Shown here: piece after piece, positions 16,551-25,202 of the stretch
Layout of the letters: every line of letters begins with the position of its first letter
How positions within the stretch are numbered: the first letter of the stretch is position 1
DNA from: Pseudomonadota bacterium
GTDB taxonomy: Bacteria > Pseudomonadota > Gammaproteobacteria > Burkholderiales > Burkholderiaceae_B
Length of the DNA stretch: 41,343 nucleotides
Direction of reading: 5' to 3'
Assembly (NCBI GenBank): GCA_023440825.1
Contig: JAEXRL010000020.1
Coordinates: forward strand, 1-41,343
Program-made: the position numbers and the translations under genes
The notes under the pieces: generated by a model
Database searches by the model: none
What the model was told of the DNA's origin: nothing
The model's input: the letters and a program-made list of their open reading frames with translations, nothing else

Positions 16551-17765
16551 TTACAGCTCGATGCCGCTGTATTCGGCTACCGTGTGCATATCTTTGTCTC
16601 CGCGCCCAGACAAGCTAATCAATATGATCTTGTCTTTACTTAATGTAGGTGCCAAACGCACCGCTTCAGCAATGGCATGCGAAGACTCTAGGGCCGGCAT
16701 AATACCTTCAATGCGACAGCAATCATGAAATGCTTGTAAAGCCTGCTGGTCATCTATGGTGGCATAACTGGCTCGTCCGTCGTCTTTCAGCCACGCATGC
16801 TCGGGCCCAACACCTGGGTAATCCAAACCCGCCGAGATGGAGTGCGTGGCCTCGATATTACCGTCTTCATTTTGCAGGACATATGTACGGTTGCCATGCA
16901 GAACCCCGACTCGCCCACGATTCAGACTTGCAGAGTGCGCGCCTGAGTCCAGCCCCCTTCCTGCCGCCTCAACACCTAGCAGCGCCACGTTTTCCTGCTC
17001 AATATAGGGGTAAAAAATCCCCATCGCGTTGGAGCCTCCCCCTACCGCAGCAATCACGTAATCCGGCTGCCTACCAGCTTCCTGGGGCATTTGCTCCACA
17101 CATTCATTACCAATGACTGATTGGAAATCGCGCACCATCATGGGATAGGGATGAGGCCCGGCTACTGTGCCGATTATGTAAAACGTGTCCTCGACATGCG
17201 TGACCCAATCACGCATGGCTTCGTTTAATGCATCTTTAAGCGTACGAGAACCTGACTCCACTGGCACAACTGTTGCACCCAGCAATTTCATACGGTATAC
17301 GTTCGAAGCCTGACGACGTACATCCTCTGCCCCCATATACACTACGCATTCAAGGCCATACCGCGCAGCTACCGTAGCCGTTGCCACCCCATGCTGCCCG
17401 GCTCCTGTCTCGGCGATAATGCGTTTTTTGCCCATGCGGCGAGCAAGTAAAATTTGGCCTATACAATTATTGATCTTGTGGGCACCAGTATGATTGAGAT
17501 CTTCACGCTTAAACCAGATCTGTGCCCCACCCAACTCTTCTGACCATCGACGCGCGTGATACACGGGACTAGGACGACCAACGAAATGTTTCAACTCGTA
17601 GGCGAATTCGGCCATAAACTCAGGGTCATCGCGAAACTTATCGTAGGCCTGACGTAGTTCATCCAGTGCATGCACCAGGGTCTCTCCAACAAAGGAGCCA
17701 CCAAACTGACCAAAGTGGCCACTAGGATCGGGCAAAGTATAAGGATTCAAAGCTAAATCTCTCAT
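16551..17765 (-). CDS. trpB: Tryptophan synthase beta chain
   Basis: PLP enzyme that joins indole and serine to give tryptophan. The pyridoxal-phosphate lysine is in NHTGAHKINN, preceded by WFKREDL. The indole-tunnel and cofactor segments AETGAGQHGVATATVAA and VGGGSNAMGIFYPY are present. The 404-residue length matches the TrpB1 type that pairs with TrpA. It opens the trpB-trpA-accD group 64 bp after relA, with a plausible promoter in that gap. trpF, which commonly precedes trpB in this order, is not found here or elsewhere in the window. Confidence 0.97.
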   Translation of the reverse strand: MRDLALNPYTLPDPSGHFGQFGGSFVGETLVHALDELRQAYDKFRDDPEFMAEFAYELKHFVGRPSPVYHARRWSEELGGAQIWFKREDLNHTGAHKINNCIGQILLARRMGKKRIIAETGAGQHGVATATVAARYGLECVVYMGAEDVRRQASNVYRMKLLGATVVPVESGSRTLKDALNEAMRDWVTHVEDTFYIIGTVAGPHPYPMMVRDFQSVIGNECVEQMPQEAGRQPDYVIAAVGGGSNAMGIFYPYIEQENVALLGVEAAGRGLDSGAHSASLNRGRVGVLHGNRTYVLQNEDGNIEATHSISAGLDYPGVGPEHAWLKDDGRASYATIDDQQALQAFHDCCRIEGIMPALESSHAIAEAVRLAPTLSKDKIILISLSGRGDKDMHTVAEYSGIEL

Positions 17766-17784
17766 TCAAAATGACAATATGCTA

Positions 17785-17813
17785 GCTATAAAAACACCAT
17801 AGCAAGCAGGCAA
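17785..17813 (-). promoter_or_regulatory. Candidate promoter of trpB-trpA-accD
   Basis: On the minus strand TTGCCT (17813-17808) and TATAGC (17790-17785) are 17 bp apart, each matching the consensus in 4 of 6 positions. They lie 20 bp upstream of the trpB ATG in the only gap between relA and trpB. No trp leader peptide with tandem tryptophan codons fits in this short space. Confidence 0.42.
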
Positions 17814-17829
17814 TTCTAGCAGGTTCAGG

Positions 17830-20076
17830 TCAGAGACGACGGGCTTGCACACCATTTAATTCATTCAGGGCGGCCAAAGCTCGCTGTATCTGATCCCCGT
17901 CATTCACTTCTATCGTAAAACTAAGACGGGTCAAGGAGCGCCGGCTTTGTGTATTGATGCCGGTCACATTCAAACGTAAACGGGCAAACACCTCGGAGAG
18001 GTCGCGCAACAAATTAGGGCGCTCCTGCGCTTCAATAGCGATATCTATAGGATATAAGGTATCACCCGTATCGCCCCAGTCCACTTCTATCGCTCTTTCT
18101 GCTTGCCGGCAGGCCAATTCCTGATAGGACTTACAATCAGCACGGTGTATGGAGACGCCGCGGCCACGTGTTACAAAACCAGCTATTTTGTCGGGCGGCG
18201 CAGGCCGGCAGCACCGCGCCAATTGCGTCATCAAGGAGTCCACCCCTACCACCAGAACCCCACTCTTGCCCGTTTTCACCACGCTGGCATGCGCTGCATT
18301 AAACACACGCTGTTCATGTTCAGGAGCCGCGGTGGCAGCTTTAAACAGTTGATCCAACTGTCGTAAGCTAAATTCGTCTTTGGCAACGGCCACATACAAA
18401 TCGTCGGCTCGTGCAAAACCCAATTGCTGAGCCATGTGTTCTAAGTTAATCGCTGTGCGCCCTAAACGCTGCAGTTCTTTCTCGACCATGGTCTGGCCTT
18501 GCGAAATGCGCTGCTGCAACTCGATAGCATTAAACCAAGCTCGCACTTTGGCACGTGAGCGCGGACTGGCCAAAAAACCCAGTTGAGGATTTAACCAATC
18601 ACGCGACGGCCCACCCGATTTGGCCGCAATAATCTCTACTGTCTGCCCAGTTTGCAAGCGCGTCAACAAAGGAACCATTTGTCCGTTTACACGCGCGCCC
18701 CGACAGCGGTGCCCTAAGTCCGTATGCAAGTAATAGGCGAAATCAACAGGTGTCGCCCCCACCGGCAGCTCAATAACCCGTGCCTGTGGAGTCAATACAT
18801 AGATATGCTCATCATTCGTGACAACTTTGGGCTTATTCAAGGCGGACTCAGCCGCCAAGCCCCCGGCATCTGAACCAGACTCTAGCGAGGGCACTGTTTC
18901 GTTATCCCAGGCCAGTAACTGCCGCATCCAGGCTATTTTTTTGTCATCATCCGTGGCAGCCGTAGCCTGAGCGCTTTGAGGACCCGCCTCTTTATAACGC
19001 CAATGTGCTGCCATGCCATACTCTGCATACTGATGCATATCATGAGTGCGTATTTGCACTTCAAAACAGCGCCCCTGCGCGTCAGCAACTACCGTATGCA
19101 AAGAGCGATAACCGTTGGGCTTGGGCCGGGAGATATAGTCGTCGAACTCATCCGGTACCGGTGTCCACATGGCGTGTACAAGCGCCAAAGCGGTATAACA
19201 ACTGCGTTCATCGTCCACAATGACGCGCAACGCGCGTAAATCAAATAGCTGAGAAAACTCAATGTGCTTAGTGCGCATCTTGTTCCAAATGCTATAGATA
19301 TGCTTGGGACGACCATATACCTCGGCCTGAACATGCTCCTGACGTAAGGCCTTTAACAGGCGCTCACGCACTTGCTCAATAAACTGTTCGCGTTCAGTGC
19401 GTTTCTCTTCGAGTTGGCGGGCAATTTGCTTATACGTGTCGGGCTGTAAGACACGGAAAGCCAGATCCTCCATTTCCCATTTCACCTGCCAAATGCCCAG
19501 ACGATTGGCCAAGGGCGTATATAACTCTAAGGTTTCGCGGGCGTAGGCTAAAGGGCACTCTTGCTTGGTCTGCGCATACCAGCGCAAAGACTGCAAGCGT
19601 GAGGCGAGACGTATCAGGACAATACGCAAGTCAGCGGCCATGGCTAACAGCATCTTGCGCTTCATCTCTTTCTGGTCACTGCCCGTTGCTGCCTGATCAT
19701 GCGACTGCCCGGTTAAGTAGCCCAGTCGGTATAAGGCCCTAGCACCACGTACCAGCGTGGTGACCTCATGACCAAACTGCTGCAAAATAGGAGCTTGCTT
19801 GCCAGGGCTGTCATCAATGGACAAAAAGCACAGCAAAGCACTGGCGCGCGTGACGGCATCGGCATCCAGACGAGCCAGTATCAACGCCGTCGCAGCACAA
19901 TGGCTGGCCAGGGGCTCTCCAGTACTGGCCACTTGGTCTTGCAAATGCGTGCTGACGTATTGGGCGGCTGAGGCAATAAGATTATGCGCTGCTGCAGGCA
20001 AGCCCTCGCAGGCCAGCTTAAGCCAGCTCTGGTCAAATTGCTCTGCTCCGAGTATATCTAATTCGCTATGCTTCAT
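17830..20076 (-). CDS. relA: (p)ppGpp synthetase RelA, hydrolase domain degenerate
   Basis: Ribosome-associated stringent-response alarmone synthetase that makes (p)ppGpp from ATP and GDP/GTP. The 748-residue protein has an N-terminal pseudo-hydrolase region in which the HDxxED metal motif is gone (ASALLCFLSIDD near residues 79-89). The synthetase domain follows, with GRPKHIYSIWNKM and EFDDYISRPKPNGYRSLHT. The acidic EFDD (E310-D313) marks the RelA class; bifunctional SpoT/Rel has RFKD here. A TGS domain (about 420-485, DEHIYVLTPQARVIELPVGA) and a C-terminal ACT domain complete the RelA layout. Loss of hydrolase activity is inferred from the missing motif. A SpoT-type partner should be encoded elsewhere. 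Confidence 0.95.
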   Translation of the reverse strand: MKHSELDILGAEQFDQSWLKLACEGLPAAAHNLIASAAQYVSTHLQDQVASTGEPLASHCAATALILARLDADAVTRASALLCFLSIDDSPGKQAPILQQFGHEVTTLVRGARALYRLGYLTGQSHDQAATGSDQKEMKRKMLLAMAADLRIVLIRLASRLQSLRWYAQTKQECPLAYARETLELYTPLANRLGIWQVKWEMEDLAFRVLQPDTYKQIARQLEEKRTEREQFIEQVRERLLKALRQEHVQAEVYGRPKHIYSIWNKMRTKHIEFSQLFDLRALRVIVDDERSCYTALALVHAMWTPVPDEFDDYISRPKPNGYRSLHTVVADAQGRCFEVQIRTHDMHQYAEYGMAAHWRYKEAGPQSAQATAATDDDKKIAWMRQLLAWDNETVPSLESGSDAGGLAAESALNKPKVVTNDEHIYVLTPQARVIELPVGATPVDFAYYLHTDLGHRCRGARVNGQMVPLLTRLQTGQTVEIIAAKSGGPSRDWLNPQLGFLASPRSRAKVRAWFNAIELQQRISQGQTMVEKELQRLGRTAINLEHMAQQLGFARADDLYVAVAKDEFSLRQLDQLFKAATAAPEHEQRVFNAAHASVVKTGKSGVLVVGVDSLMTQLARCCRPAPPDKIAGFVTRGRGVSIHRADCKSYQELACRQAERAIEVDWGDTGDTLYPIDIAIEAQERPNLLRDLSEVFARLRLNVTGINTQSRRSLTRLSFTIEVNDGDQIQRALAALNELNGVQARRL

Positions 20077-20111
20077 AATCGCTTTCTAACCTGCATAGAC
20101 CTACAAAATAA

Positions 20112-20141
20112 CTGACACGTCATGAGCCTCTATACTATAGG
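20112..20141 (+). promoter_or_regulatory. Candidate promoter of the flavodoxin-like gene
   Basis: CTGACA (20112-20117) and TATAGG (20136-20141) are separated by 18 bp in the 94-bp gap divergent to relA. The -10 region lies in an imperfect palindrome between GAGCC (20124-20128) and GGCTC (20140-20144). The prediction rests on two near-consensus hexamers only. Confidence 0.38.
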
Positions 20142-20170
20142 CTCTACCGTTTCTAGGCGAGTATGAACTC

Positions 20171-20680
20171 ATGACCTCCACGCGACGCCTGCTGATTATT
20201 TGGCATTCCCGTACCGGCGCTGCCAGGCAATTAGCCCAGGCAGCCCTAGAGGGCGCCCAACATGCCATTGAGCTGTTATCAGCACAGCACGAACTAAGCG
20301 TACGCATGCTGGCCTGTACACAGGTACAAGCTCAGGACCTGGCACAGGCAGACGCCTACCTATTTTGCGCCCCCGAAAACCTAGGCAGCCTAAGTGGCGC
20401 CATGAAAGAATGCCTGGACCAGCTTTACTACCCCTTGCTGGAGCAACTGAACGGCCGCCCTTACGGGATCATAATTAGTGCTGGTAGCGATGGTGCTGGC
20501 GCTCTGCGTCAACTGGAACGTATCTGTACCGGCTGGCGCTTGCAACTGGCCTACCCCGGTTTAATCATGAATTTCAAGGCCCAGACGCCCGAAGCCATCT
20601 TGGCCCCTAAACACATAAACGCCGAACAAGCTCGCCAGGCTCACGAATTGGGCGCTAATCTTTGCGCCCTGCTGCACTAA
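20171..20680 (+). CDS. Flavodoxin / NAD(P)H-dependent FMN reductase-like protein
   Basis: A 169-residue protein with a flavodoxin-like fold. The N-terminal RRLLIIWHSRTGAARQLAQA is the strand-loop-helix that binds FMN phosphate (HSRTGAA resembles the SxTGxT loop). APENLGSLSGAMKECLDQLY (about residues 75-94) and ISAGSDGAGALRQLERI (about 107-123) match the flavin-ring loops of the flavodoxin_2/NADPH-FMN reductase group. The partner and substrate are not evident. It is a single gene: relA diverges upstream, and pncB converges with only 3 bp between the two stop codons and no terminator visible. Confidence 0.78.
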   Translation: MTSTRRLLIIWHSRTGAARQLAQAALEGAQHAIELLSAQHELSVRMLACTQVQAQDLAQADAYLFCAPENLGSLSGAMKECLDQLYYPLLEQLNGRPYGIIISAGSDGAGALRQLERICTGWRLQLAYPGLIMNFKAQTPEAILAPKHINAEQARQAHELGANLCALLH

Positions 20681-20683
20681 GCC

Positions 20684-21859
20684 TTATTCTGGTGGCAACT
20701 GGAATACCTGCCTTAGGTAAGCTAAATACGCCGGGTCATCACACATGGTCTTGCCGGGTGCATCAGACACTTTAGCCACTGGCTGACCGTTACAACGCAC
20801 CATTTTCATCACAATCTGCAATGGCTCGTGCCCCAGATCATTCGTTAAGTTAGTACCAATTCCAAAGGATACTTTACAACGACCCGCAAAACGTTGCGCT
20901 AACTCAATTGCCTTGGGAATAGTCAGACCATCGGAAAAAACCAGGGTCTTGGTGCGCGGGTCGGTACGATTGGCCTTGTAGTGCTCTAACAGACGCTCTC
21001 CCCATGTAAATGGGTCTCCCGAGTCATGGCGCGCCCCATCAAACAGCTTACAAAAATACATATCGAAATCGCGCAAAAATGCATCCATGCCATACACATC
21101 GGATAAGGCAATACCCAGATCGCCTCGATATTCTTTGGCCCACACCTCGAGCGCAAAAATTTGTGAGTCACGTAAGCGAGGCCCTAAAGCCTGACATGCC
21201 TGCAAATACTCATGCCCCATGGTTCCCAAGGGGGTAACACCGTGCTTCATGGCTAACCAGACATTGCTGGTACCCGCAAAATGGGGCTGCATCTGGTTTT
21301 TCATGGTGCTAATCACCTCTTCGTGCCACACCTTGGAAAAGCGTCTGCGTGTGCCGTAATCGGCCACCCTAAAATCAGCCAGTGCCGGATCATCAACCAC
21401 CAATCGCATTTTAGACTGCAGGCGCTCACGTCCCTCTTGCCACGCAGGCTGTTTGCACTCGTTACGGAAGTACACCTCATTCACAATGGCCAGCACAGGT
21501 ATCTCGAACAATATGGTGTGTAACCAAGGTCCTATCACGCGAATTTCGATCTCACCCTCTACTTCCCCCGGCTCGACACTAATACAACGCTCAGGCAAGT
21601 GAAACAAACCTAGAAAATCGACGAAATCACTTTTGATAAAGCGCAATGTACGCAAATAGTCCAGCTCAGCCTTGGTGAAACGCAAGGTACACAGCGCTCT
21701 AATTTCTTCACGAATTTCAGCTAAATAAGGCCGTAAATTCACATTCGGTGTTCTGCATTTGTAACGATACTCCACTTGCGCAGCTGGAAAATGATGCAAT
21801 ACGACCTGCATCATGGAAAACTTATACAAATCGGTATCTAATAGTGAAGTAATAATCAT
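20684..21859 (-). CDS. pncB: Nicotinate phosphoribosyltransferase
   Basis: First enzyme of the Preiss-Handler NAD salvage route: nicotinate plus PRPP (with ATP) gives nicotinate mononucleotide. The 391-residue length is that of the E. coli-type enzyme. Diagnostic segments are DLYKFSMMQVVLHHFP at the N-terminus, YGTRRRFSKVWHEEV with the histidine that is phosphorylated in the family, GTSNVWLAMKHGVTPLGTMG, and RHDSGDPFTWGERLL. The C-terminal FGIGTNLTNDLG binds phosphate. It converges on the flavodoxin-like gene with a 3-bp gap. The 253 bp upstream, shared with fdxA, show no promoter I would defend. Confidence 0.96.
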   Translation of the reverse strand: MIITSLLDTDLYKFSMMQVVLHHFPAAQVEYRYKCRTPNVNLRPYLAEIREEIRALCTLRFTKAELDYLRTLRFIKSDFVDFLGLFHLPERCISVEPGEVEGEIEIRVIGPWLHTILFEIPVLAIVNEVYFRNECKQPAWQEGRERLQSKMRLVVDDPALADFRVADYGTRRRFSKVWHEEVISTMKNQMQPHFAGTSNVWLAMKHGVTPLGTMGHEYLQACQALGPRLRDSQIFALEVWAKEYRGDLGIALSDVYGMDAFLRDFDMYFCKLFDGARHDSGDPFTWGERLLEHYKANRTDPRTKTLVFSDGLTIPKAIELAQRFAGRCKVSFGIGTNLTNDLGHEPLQIVMKMVRCNGQPVAKVSDAPGKTMCDDPAYLAYLRQVFQLPPE

Positions 21860-22112
21860 CGCTGCCGTCTAAAATAAAGGCCTGCTGTCAAATATAATAA
21901 GCGTCAAAACGCACGAATTGTACGGGTGCACACGCTTCATTTTAGTAGCAGTACTGTTAATTCCCTAGAGAACGGATGCACTGTTAGGGAAAAGCTCGTG
22001 TTTATTGGCTAAAATTATGCATTCCTTGAGTACTGGCTTCTTTTTATTCACTGCCTTCAGCAGGCGAATTCCTTTTATGATGCCAGTTTTTTAGTGCTGG
22101 AGTTTTACTACA

Positions 22113-22439
22113 ATGACCCATGTTGTCACCGAAAACTGTATTAAGTGCAAATTCACCGATTGTGTGGATGTCTGCCCCGTAGACTGTTTTCGGGAAGGTC
22201 CTAACTTTCTGGTTATCGACCCCGATGAGTGCATAGACTGTGCAGTCTGTATTCCCGAGTGTCCGGCCAGCGCCATCTTTGCCGAAGAAGATGTCCCTCA
22301 GGATCAAATTCACTTTATTGAACTCAATGCCGAGCTCACCCCTGTGTTCAAAAGCATTAATCGCTCTAAAGAGCCATTAGGCGATGCGGATGAATGGAAC
22401 GGTGTGGACGACAAACTACAATATCTAGAGCGTGGATAA
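22113..22439 (+). CDS. fdxA: Seven-iron ferredoxin FdxA
   Basis: Small low-potential electron carrier with one 3Fe-4S and one 4Fe-4S cluster. In the 108-residue sequence, C9, C17 and C50 are positioned for the 3Fe-4S cluster and C21, C40, C43 and C46 for the 4Fe-4S cluster, matching Azotobacter ferredoxin I (CIKCKFTDCVDVCPVDCF, then CIDCAVCIPECP). The C-terminal extension DADEWNGVDDKLQYLERG is typical of FdxA. A GGAG lies 10 nt before the ATG. It is followed by a possible terminator, so it is probably monocistronic. Its redox partner is not indicated by the neighbours. Confidence 0.96.
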   Translation: MTHVVTENCIKCKFTDCVDVCPVDCFREGPNFLVIDPDECIDCAVCIPECPASAIFAEEDVPQDQIHFIELNAELTPVFKSINRSKEPLGDADEWNGVDDKLQYLERG

Positions 22440-22444
22440 GCCGT

Positions 22445-22502
22445 GCCAGCCCCGGCTGGCCCTTGCCTTAACACTCTTTATCAGTCACCTAGGTGATTTT
22501 TT
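22445..22502 (+). terminator. Possible terminator region after fdxA
   Basis: Two inverted repeats follow the fdxA stop: GCCAGCC/GGCTGGC (22445-22460, 2-nt spacer) with no T run, and the short palindrome TCACCTAGGTGA (22485-22496) directly followed by six Ts. The second has the form of a weak intrinsic terminator. Confidence 0.45.
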
Positions 22503-22644
22503 CAGCAAGACACATTGCTGCAATGCAGCATCGGGATAATACTAACACCTGAGCAGTGCAAAATCCCCTACTGTGTACACAACACAGGTATGCCCGCTTA
22601 CCCAGCTTGGCATGCAGCTTTTGATAACTAGGTGTTATTCATAT

Positions 22645-23865
22645 ATGTTATACGACCTGCACGAAATTCAGCGCTCGTTTCTAGCCCCCTTAGCGGCATT
22701 CTCTGATACGAGCTCACAGCTTTTTTCACATCCGTTCAGCCCACTTTCGTACACGCCTTTATCCAGGCAAATCGCAGCGGGTTACGAGTTAGTGCACAGA
22801 CTGGGCAAAGATTACGAAAAACCCGCCTGGGGACTACCTGAAACCCTTATTGACGGGCAAACTGTTGCCGTCACTGAGGTCTGTCATCAGCGTAAAGCCT
22901 TTTGCAAACTCATACACTTTACACGCGACATACATCGCCCCAACGATCCTAAAGTACTGCTGGTCGCCCCCCTATCAGGGCATCACGCCACCTTGCTCCG
23001 TGACACGGTACGCACGATGTTGCCTGACCATGATATCTACGTTACAGACTGGATTGATGCGCGTATGGTGCCACTTGCAGAAGGCCCCTTCCACCTGAAC
23101 GACTATGTCCATTACATACAGGATTTCATACGCAGCCTAGGCCCGGATGTACATGTCATGTCGGTATGCCAGCCTACTGTCCCAGTTTTGGCGGCTATTT
23201 CATTAATGGCCAGCGAGCAGGATCCAAACCTGCCGCGCAGCATGATCATGATGGGTGGTCCCATTGATACGCGTCAATCCCCCACCGAGGTTAATCGTCT
23301 GGCTACGACCAAACCTTACTCCTGGTTTGAAGATAACCTGATACATAGGGTGCCACTAAAATACCCCGGCGCCGGACGCAAGGTGTACCCGGGATTTTTA
23401 CAACATGCCGGCTTTTTGGCCATGAATCCTGATCGGCACGTCCTATCACATTACGACTTTTACCGTCATCTTATTAAAGGTGATGAAGACGATGCGGCTG
23501 CACATCGTCGCTTCTATGACGAATACAACGCCGTGCTAGACATGCCTGCGGAGTTTTACCTAGACACGATAAAAACGGTATTCCAAGAAGAACGTTTGCC
23601 TCGCGGCACGTGGGACATAGAAGGTCAAAGGGTAAAACCAGCTGATATTAAAACCGTCGCCTTATTCACTATTGAAGGTGAACTGGATGATATTTCAGGC
23701 CAGGGGCAAACACGTGCAGCCCAGGATTTGTGCTCAGGCATTCCGGCGCAGCGTAAGCAGCACTTCACCGCAAAAGGCTGTGGGCACTACGGCATTTTTT
23801 CCGGTAGTCGGTGGCGCAACATGATTTATCCTAAAATCAAGGACTTCATCAGACAAACAGCCTAA
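22645..23865 (+). CDS. phaZ: Intracellular polyhydroxyalkanoate (PHB) depolymerase
   Basis: Mobilises stored polyhydroxybutyrate granules. The 406-residue protein has the alpha/beta-hydrolase organisation of the Ralstonia-type intracellular depolymerase. The nucleophile is a cysteine, C175, in HVMSVCQPTVPVL, replacing the serine of a normal lipase box, as known for that family. The likely triad partners are an aspartate in IEGELDDISG and a histidine in AKGCGHYGIFSGSRWRNM. The N-terminus MLYDLHEIQRSFLAP at ATG 22645 fits the family. A longer reading from GTG 22573 adds 24 unrelated residues and is rejected. AGGTG lies 10 nt before the start. No PHA synthase or phasin gene is in the window. Confidence 0.93.
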   Translation: MLYDLHEIQRSFLAPLAAFSDTSSQLFSHPFSPLSYTPLSRQIAAGYELVHRLGKDYEKPAWGLPETLIDGQTVAVTEVCHQRKAFCKLIHFTRDIHRPNDPKVLLVAPLSGHHATLLRDTVRTMLPDHDIYVTDWIDARMVPLAEGPFHLNDYVHYIQDFIRSLGPDVHVMSVCQPTVPVLAAISLMASEQDPNLPRSMIMMGGPIDTRQSPTEVNRLATTKPYSWFEDNLIHRVPLKYPGAGRKVYPGFLQHAGFLAMNPDRHVLSHYDFYRHLIKGDEDDAAAHRRFYDEYNAVLDMPAEFYLDTIKTVFQEERLPRGTWDIEGQRVKPADIKTVALFTIEGELDDISGQGQTRAAQDLCSGIPAQRKQHFTAKGCGHYGIFSGSRWRNMIYPKIKDFIRQTA

Positions 23866-23889
23866 AATACAGGCTACTGTGAATTTCTT

Positions 23890-23912
23890 CCAAGGGCTAC
23901 CATAGCCCTTGG
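23890..23912 (+). repeat. Perfect 10-bp hairpin upstream of the rsxB-like gene
   Basis: CCAAGGGCTA (23890-23899), loop CCA, TAGCCCTTGG (23903-23912). No T run follows, so it is not a standard intrinsic terminator. It lies between the phaZ stop codon and the rsxB start and would be present in any phaZ-rsxB transcript. It could be an mRNA-stabilising or processing hairpin or an operator. Confidence 0.6.
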
Positions 23913-23925
23913 TATGCTGTTATCC

Positions 23926-24558
23926 ATGTCCACTGAACTACTCATTACACAAGTCAATGCGCTTTTGCCGCAAACGCAATGTACACGTTGTGGCTACGAG
24001 GCTTGTCTGCCTTATGCACAAGCCATAGTCTTGGAAAACGAAGCCATCAATCGCTGCCCACCGGGAGGAAGCAAGGGCATCGATCAATTGGCTGCGCTAC
24101 TACAGCGCCCGCCCCTTGAACTAGACCCCGAATGCGGCACATTCGACGGCCCCAGTCGGGCTCACATTATTGAAGAGCATTGTATAGGCTGCACCCTGTG
24201 TATCCAGGCCTGTCCGGTGGACGCAATCATCGGGGCGAATAAACTCATGCATACCGTCCTGTCTCAAGACTGTACCGGCTGTGAGCTCTGTATTCCTCCC
24301 TGTCCGGTTGATTGCATTGTGATGGTGCCCACCGACTCCTGGAGCAGCGACGACGCTCAACAAGCCAGTGAACGCTACGCACAGCGCGAGCAACGCTTAC
24401 AGGCTAAAACAGGCAGTGAATCCGGAGCTGTTGCCCGCACTCTCAGCAATAAGCCTGTTTTGGCAAAAACCGCCAATGAAGCCGAACAACGACAAGCCTC
24501 TATTGCCGATGCTTTGGCTCGCGCCCGCGCACGGCGCGCGCAAGCCACACGCTCTTAA
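23926..24558 (+). CDS. rsxB: Soluble RsxB/RnfB-like iron-sulfur protein
   Basis: Related to subunit B of the Rnf/Rsx electron transport complex. The N-terminal four-cysteine Fe-S module CTRCGYEACLPYAQAI plus RCPPGG is followed by two 4Fe-4S ferredoxin motifs, CIGCTLCIQACPVD and CTGCELCIPPCPVDC. The hydrophobic membrane anchor of true RnfB is missing: the sequence starts at MSTELLITQVNALLPQTQC. The C-terminal 70 residues are charged, Ala/Arg-rich and variable. The ATG at 23926 is preferred to 23914, which is only two bases past a perfect hairpin. No other rnf/rsx subunit is in the window. nth follows 8 bp later, as it follows the rsx operon in E. coli. Function as a soluble ferredoxin is inferred. 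Confidence 0.88.
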   Translation: MSTELLITQVNALLPQTQCTRCGYEACLPYAQAIVLENEAINRCPPGGSKGIDQLAALLQRPPLELDPECGTFDGPSRAHIIEEHCIGCTLCIQACPVDAIIGANKLMHTVLSQDCTGCELCIPPCPVDCIVMVPTDSWSSDDAQQASERYAQREQRLQAKTGSESGAVARTLSNKPVLAKTANEAEQRQASIADALARARARRAQATRS

Positions 24559-24566
24559 GCAGAAAA

Positions 24567-25202
24567 ATGAACGCTCAAAAACGCTATGAAATATTTAGTC
24601 GCTTCCAGGCGGCTAATCCCCATCCAGAAACCGAGCTGGAGTACGAGGACACCTTTCAGCTATTAATTGCCGTCATCCTCTCGGCTCAGGCCACTGACGT
24701 GTCTGTCAATATCGCTACCCGTCGCTTTTTCCCACAGTATGGCACCCCTGAAGGCATCCTGGAGCTGGGCGAGCAAGGGCTGAAAGAAGCGATTAAAACC
24801 ATAGGCTTGTATAAAACCAAGGCCGCTAATGTCATACGAACCTGCCAAATGCTGATTGATCTACATGGGGGTCAGGTACCAAGCACAAGAGAGGAGCTGG
24901 AAGCCTTGCCTGGCGTGGGCCGCAAGACTGCTAACGTGGTGCTCAATACTGCCTTCAGGCAAGTTGCCATGGCGGTGGACACCCATATCTTTCGCGTTTC
25001 CAACCGTACCGGCATCGCACCCGGTAAAAATGTGCTGGACGTGGAGAAAAAATTACTCCGCTTTGTGCCTAAACCATTTCTGCTGGATGCGCATCACTGG
25101 CTAATTTTGCATGGTCGTTATATTTGCGTCGCACGCAAGCCTAAATGCCCTCAATGCGGAATTGCTGACTTATGTGACTATAAAAGTAAAACATTGCCAT
25201 AA
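24567..25202 (+). CDS. nth: Endonuclease III
   Basis: DNA glycosylase/AP lyase that removes oxidised pyrimidines in base excision repair. All key residues fall at the same numbers as in E. coli Nth: catalytic K120 in the helix-hairpin-helix LPGVGRKTANVV, D138 in VDTHIFRV, and the 4Fe-4S cluster cysteines C187, C194, C197 and C203 (CVARKPKCPQCGIADLC). The length of 211 residues is also the same. It starts 8 bp after the rsxB-like gene and is probably co-transcribed with it. Confidence 0.98.
   Translation: MNAQKRYEIFSRFQAANPHPETELEYEDTFQLLIAVILSAQATDVSVNIATRRFFPQYGTPEGILELGEQGLKEAIKTIGLYKTKAANVIRTCQMLIDLHGGQVPSTREELEALPGVGRKTANVVLNTAFRQVAMAVDTHIFRVSNRTGIAPGKNVLDVEKKLLRFVPKPFLLDAHHWLILHGRYICVARKPKCPQCGIADLCDYKSKTLP

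Noticed and set aside
17766..17829. trp attenuator or leader peptide before trpB
   Set aside because: Only 64 bp are available and there is no short frame with tandem tryptophan codons or terminator/antiterminator pair.
22573..22644. GTG start adding 24 residues to the PHB depolymerase
   Set aside because: The added sequence is unlike the family; ATG 22645 gives the standard N-terminus.
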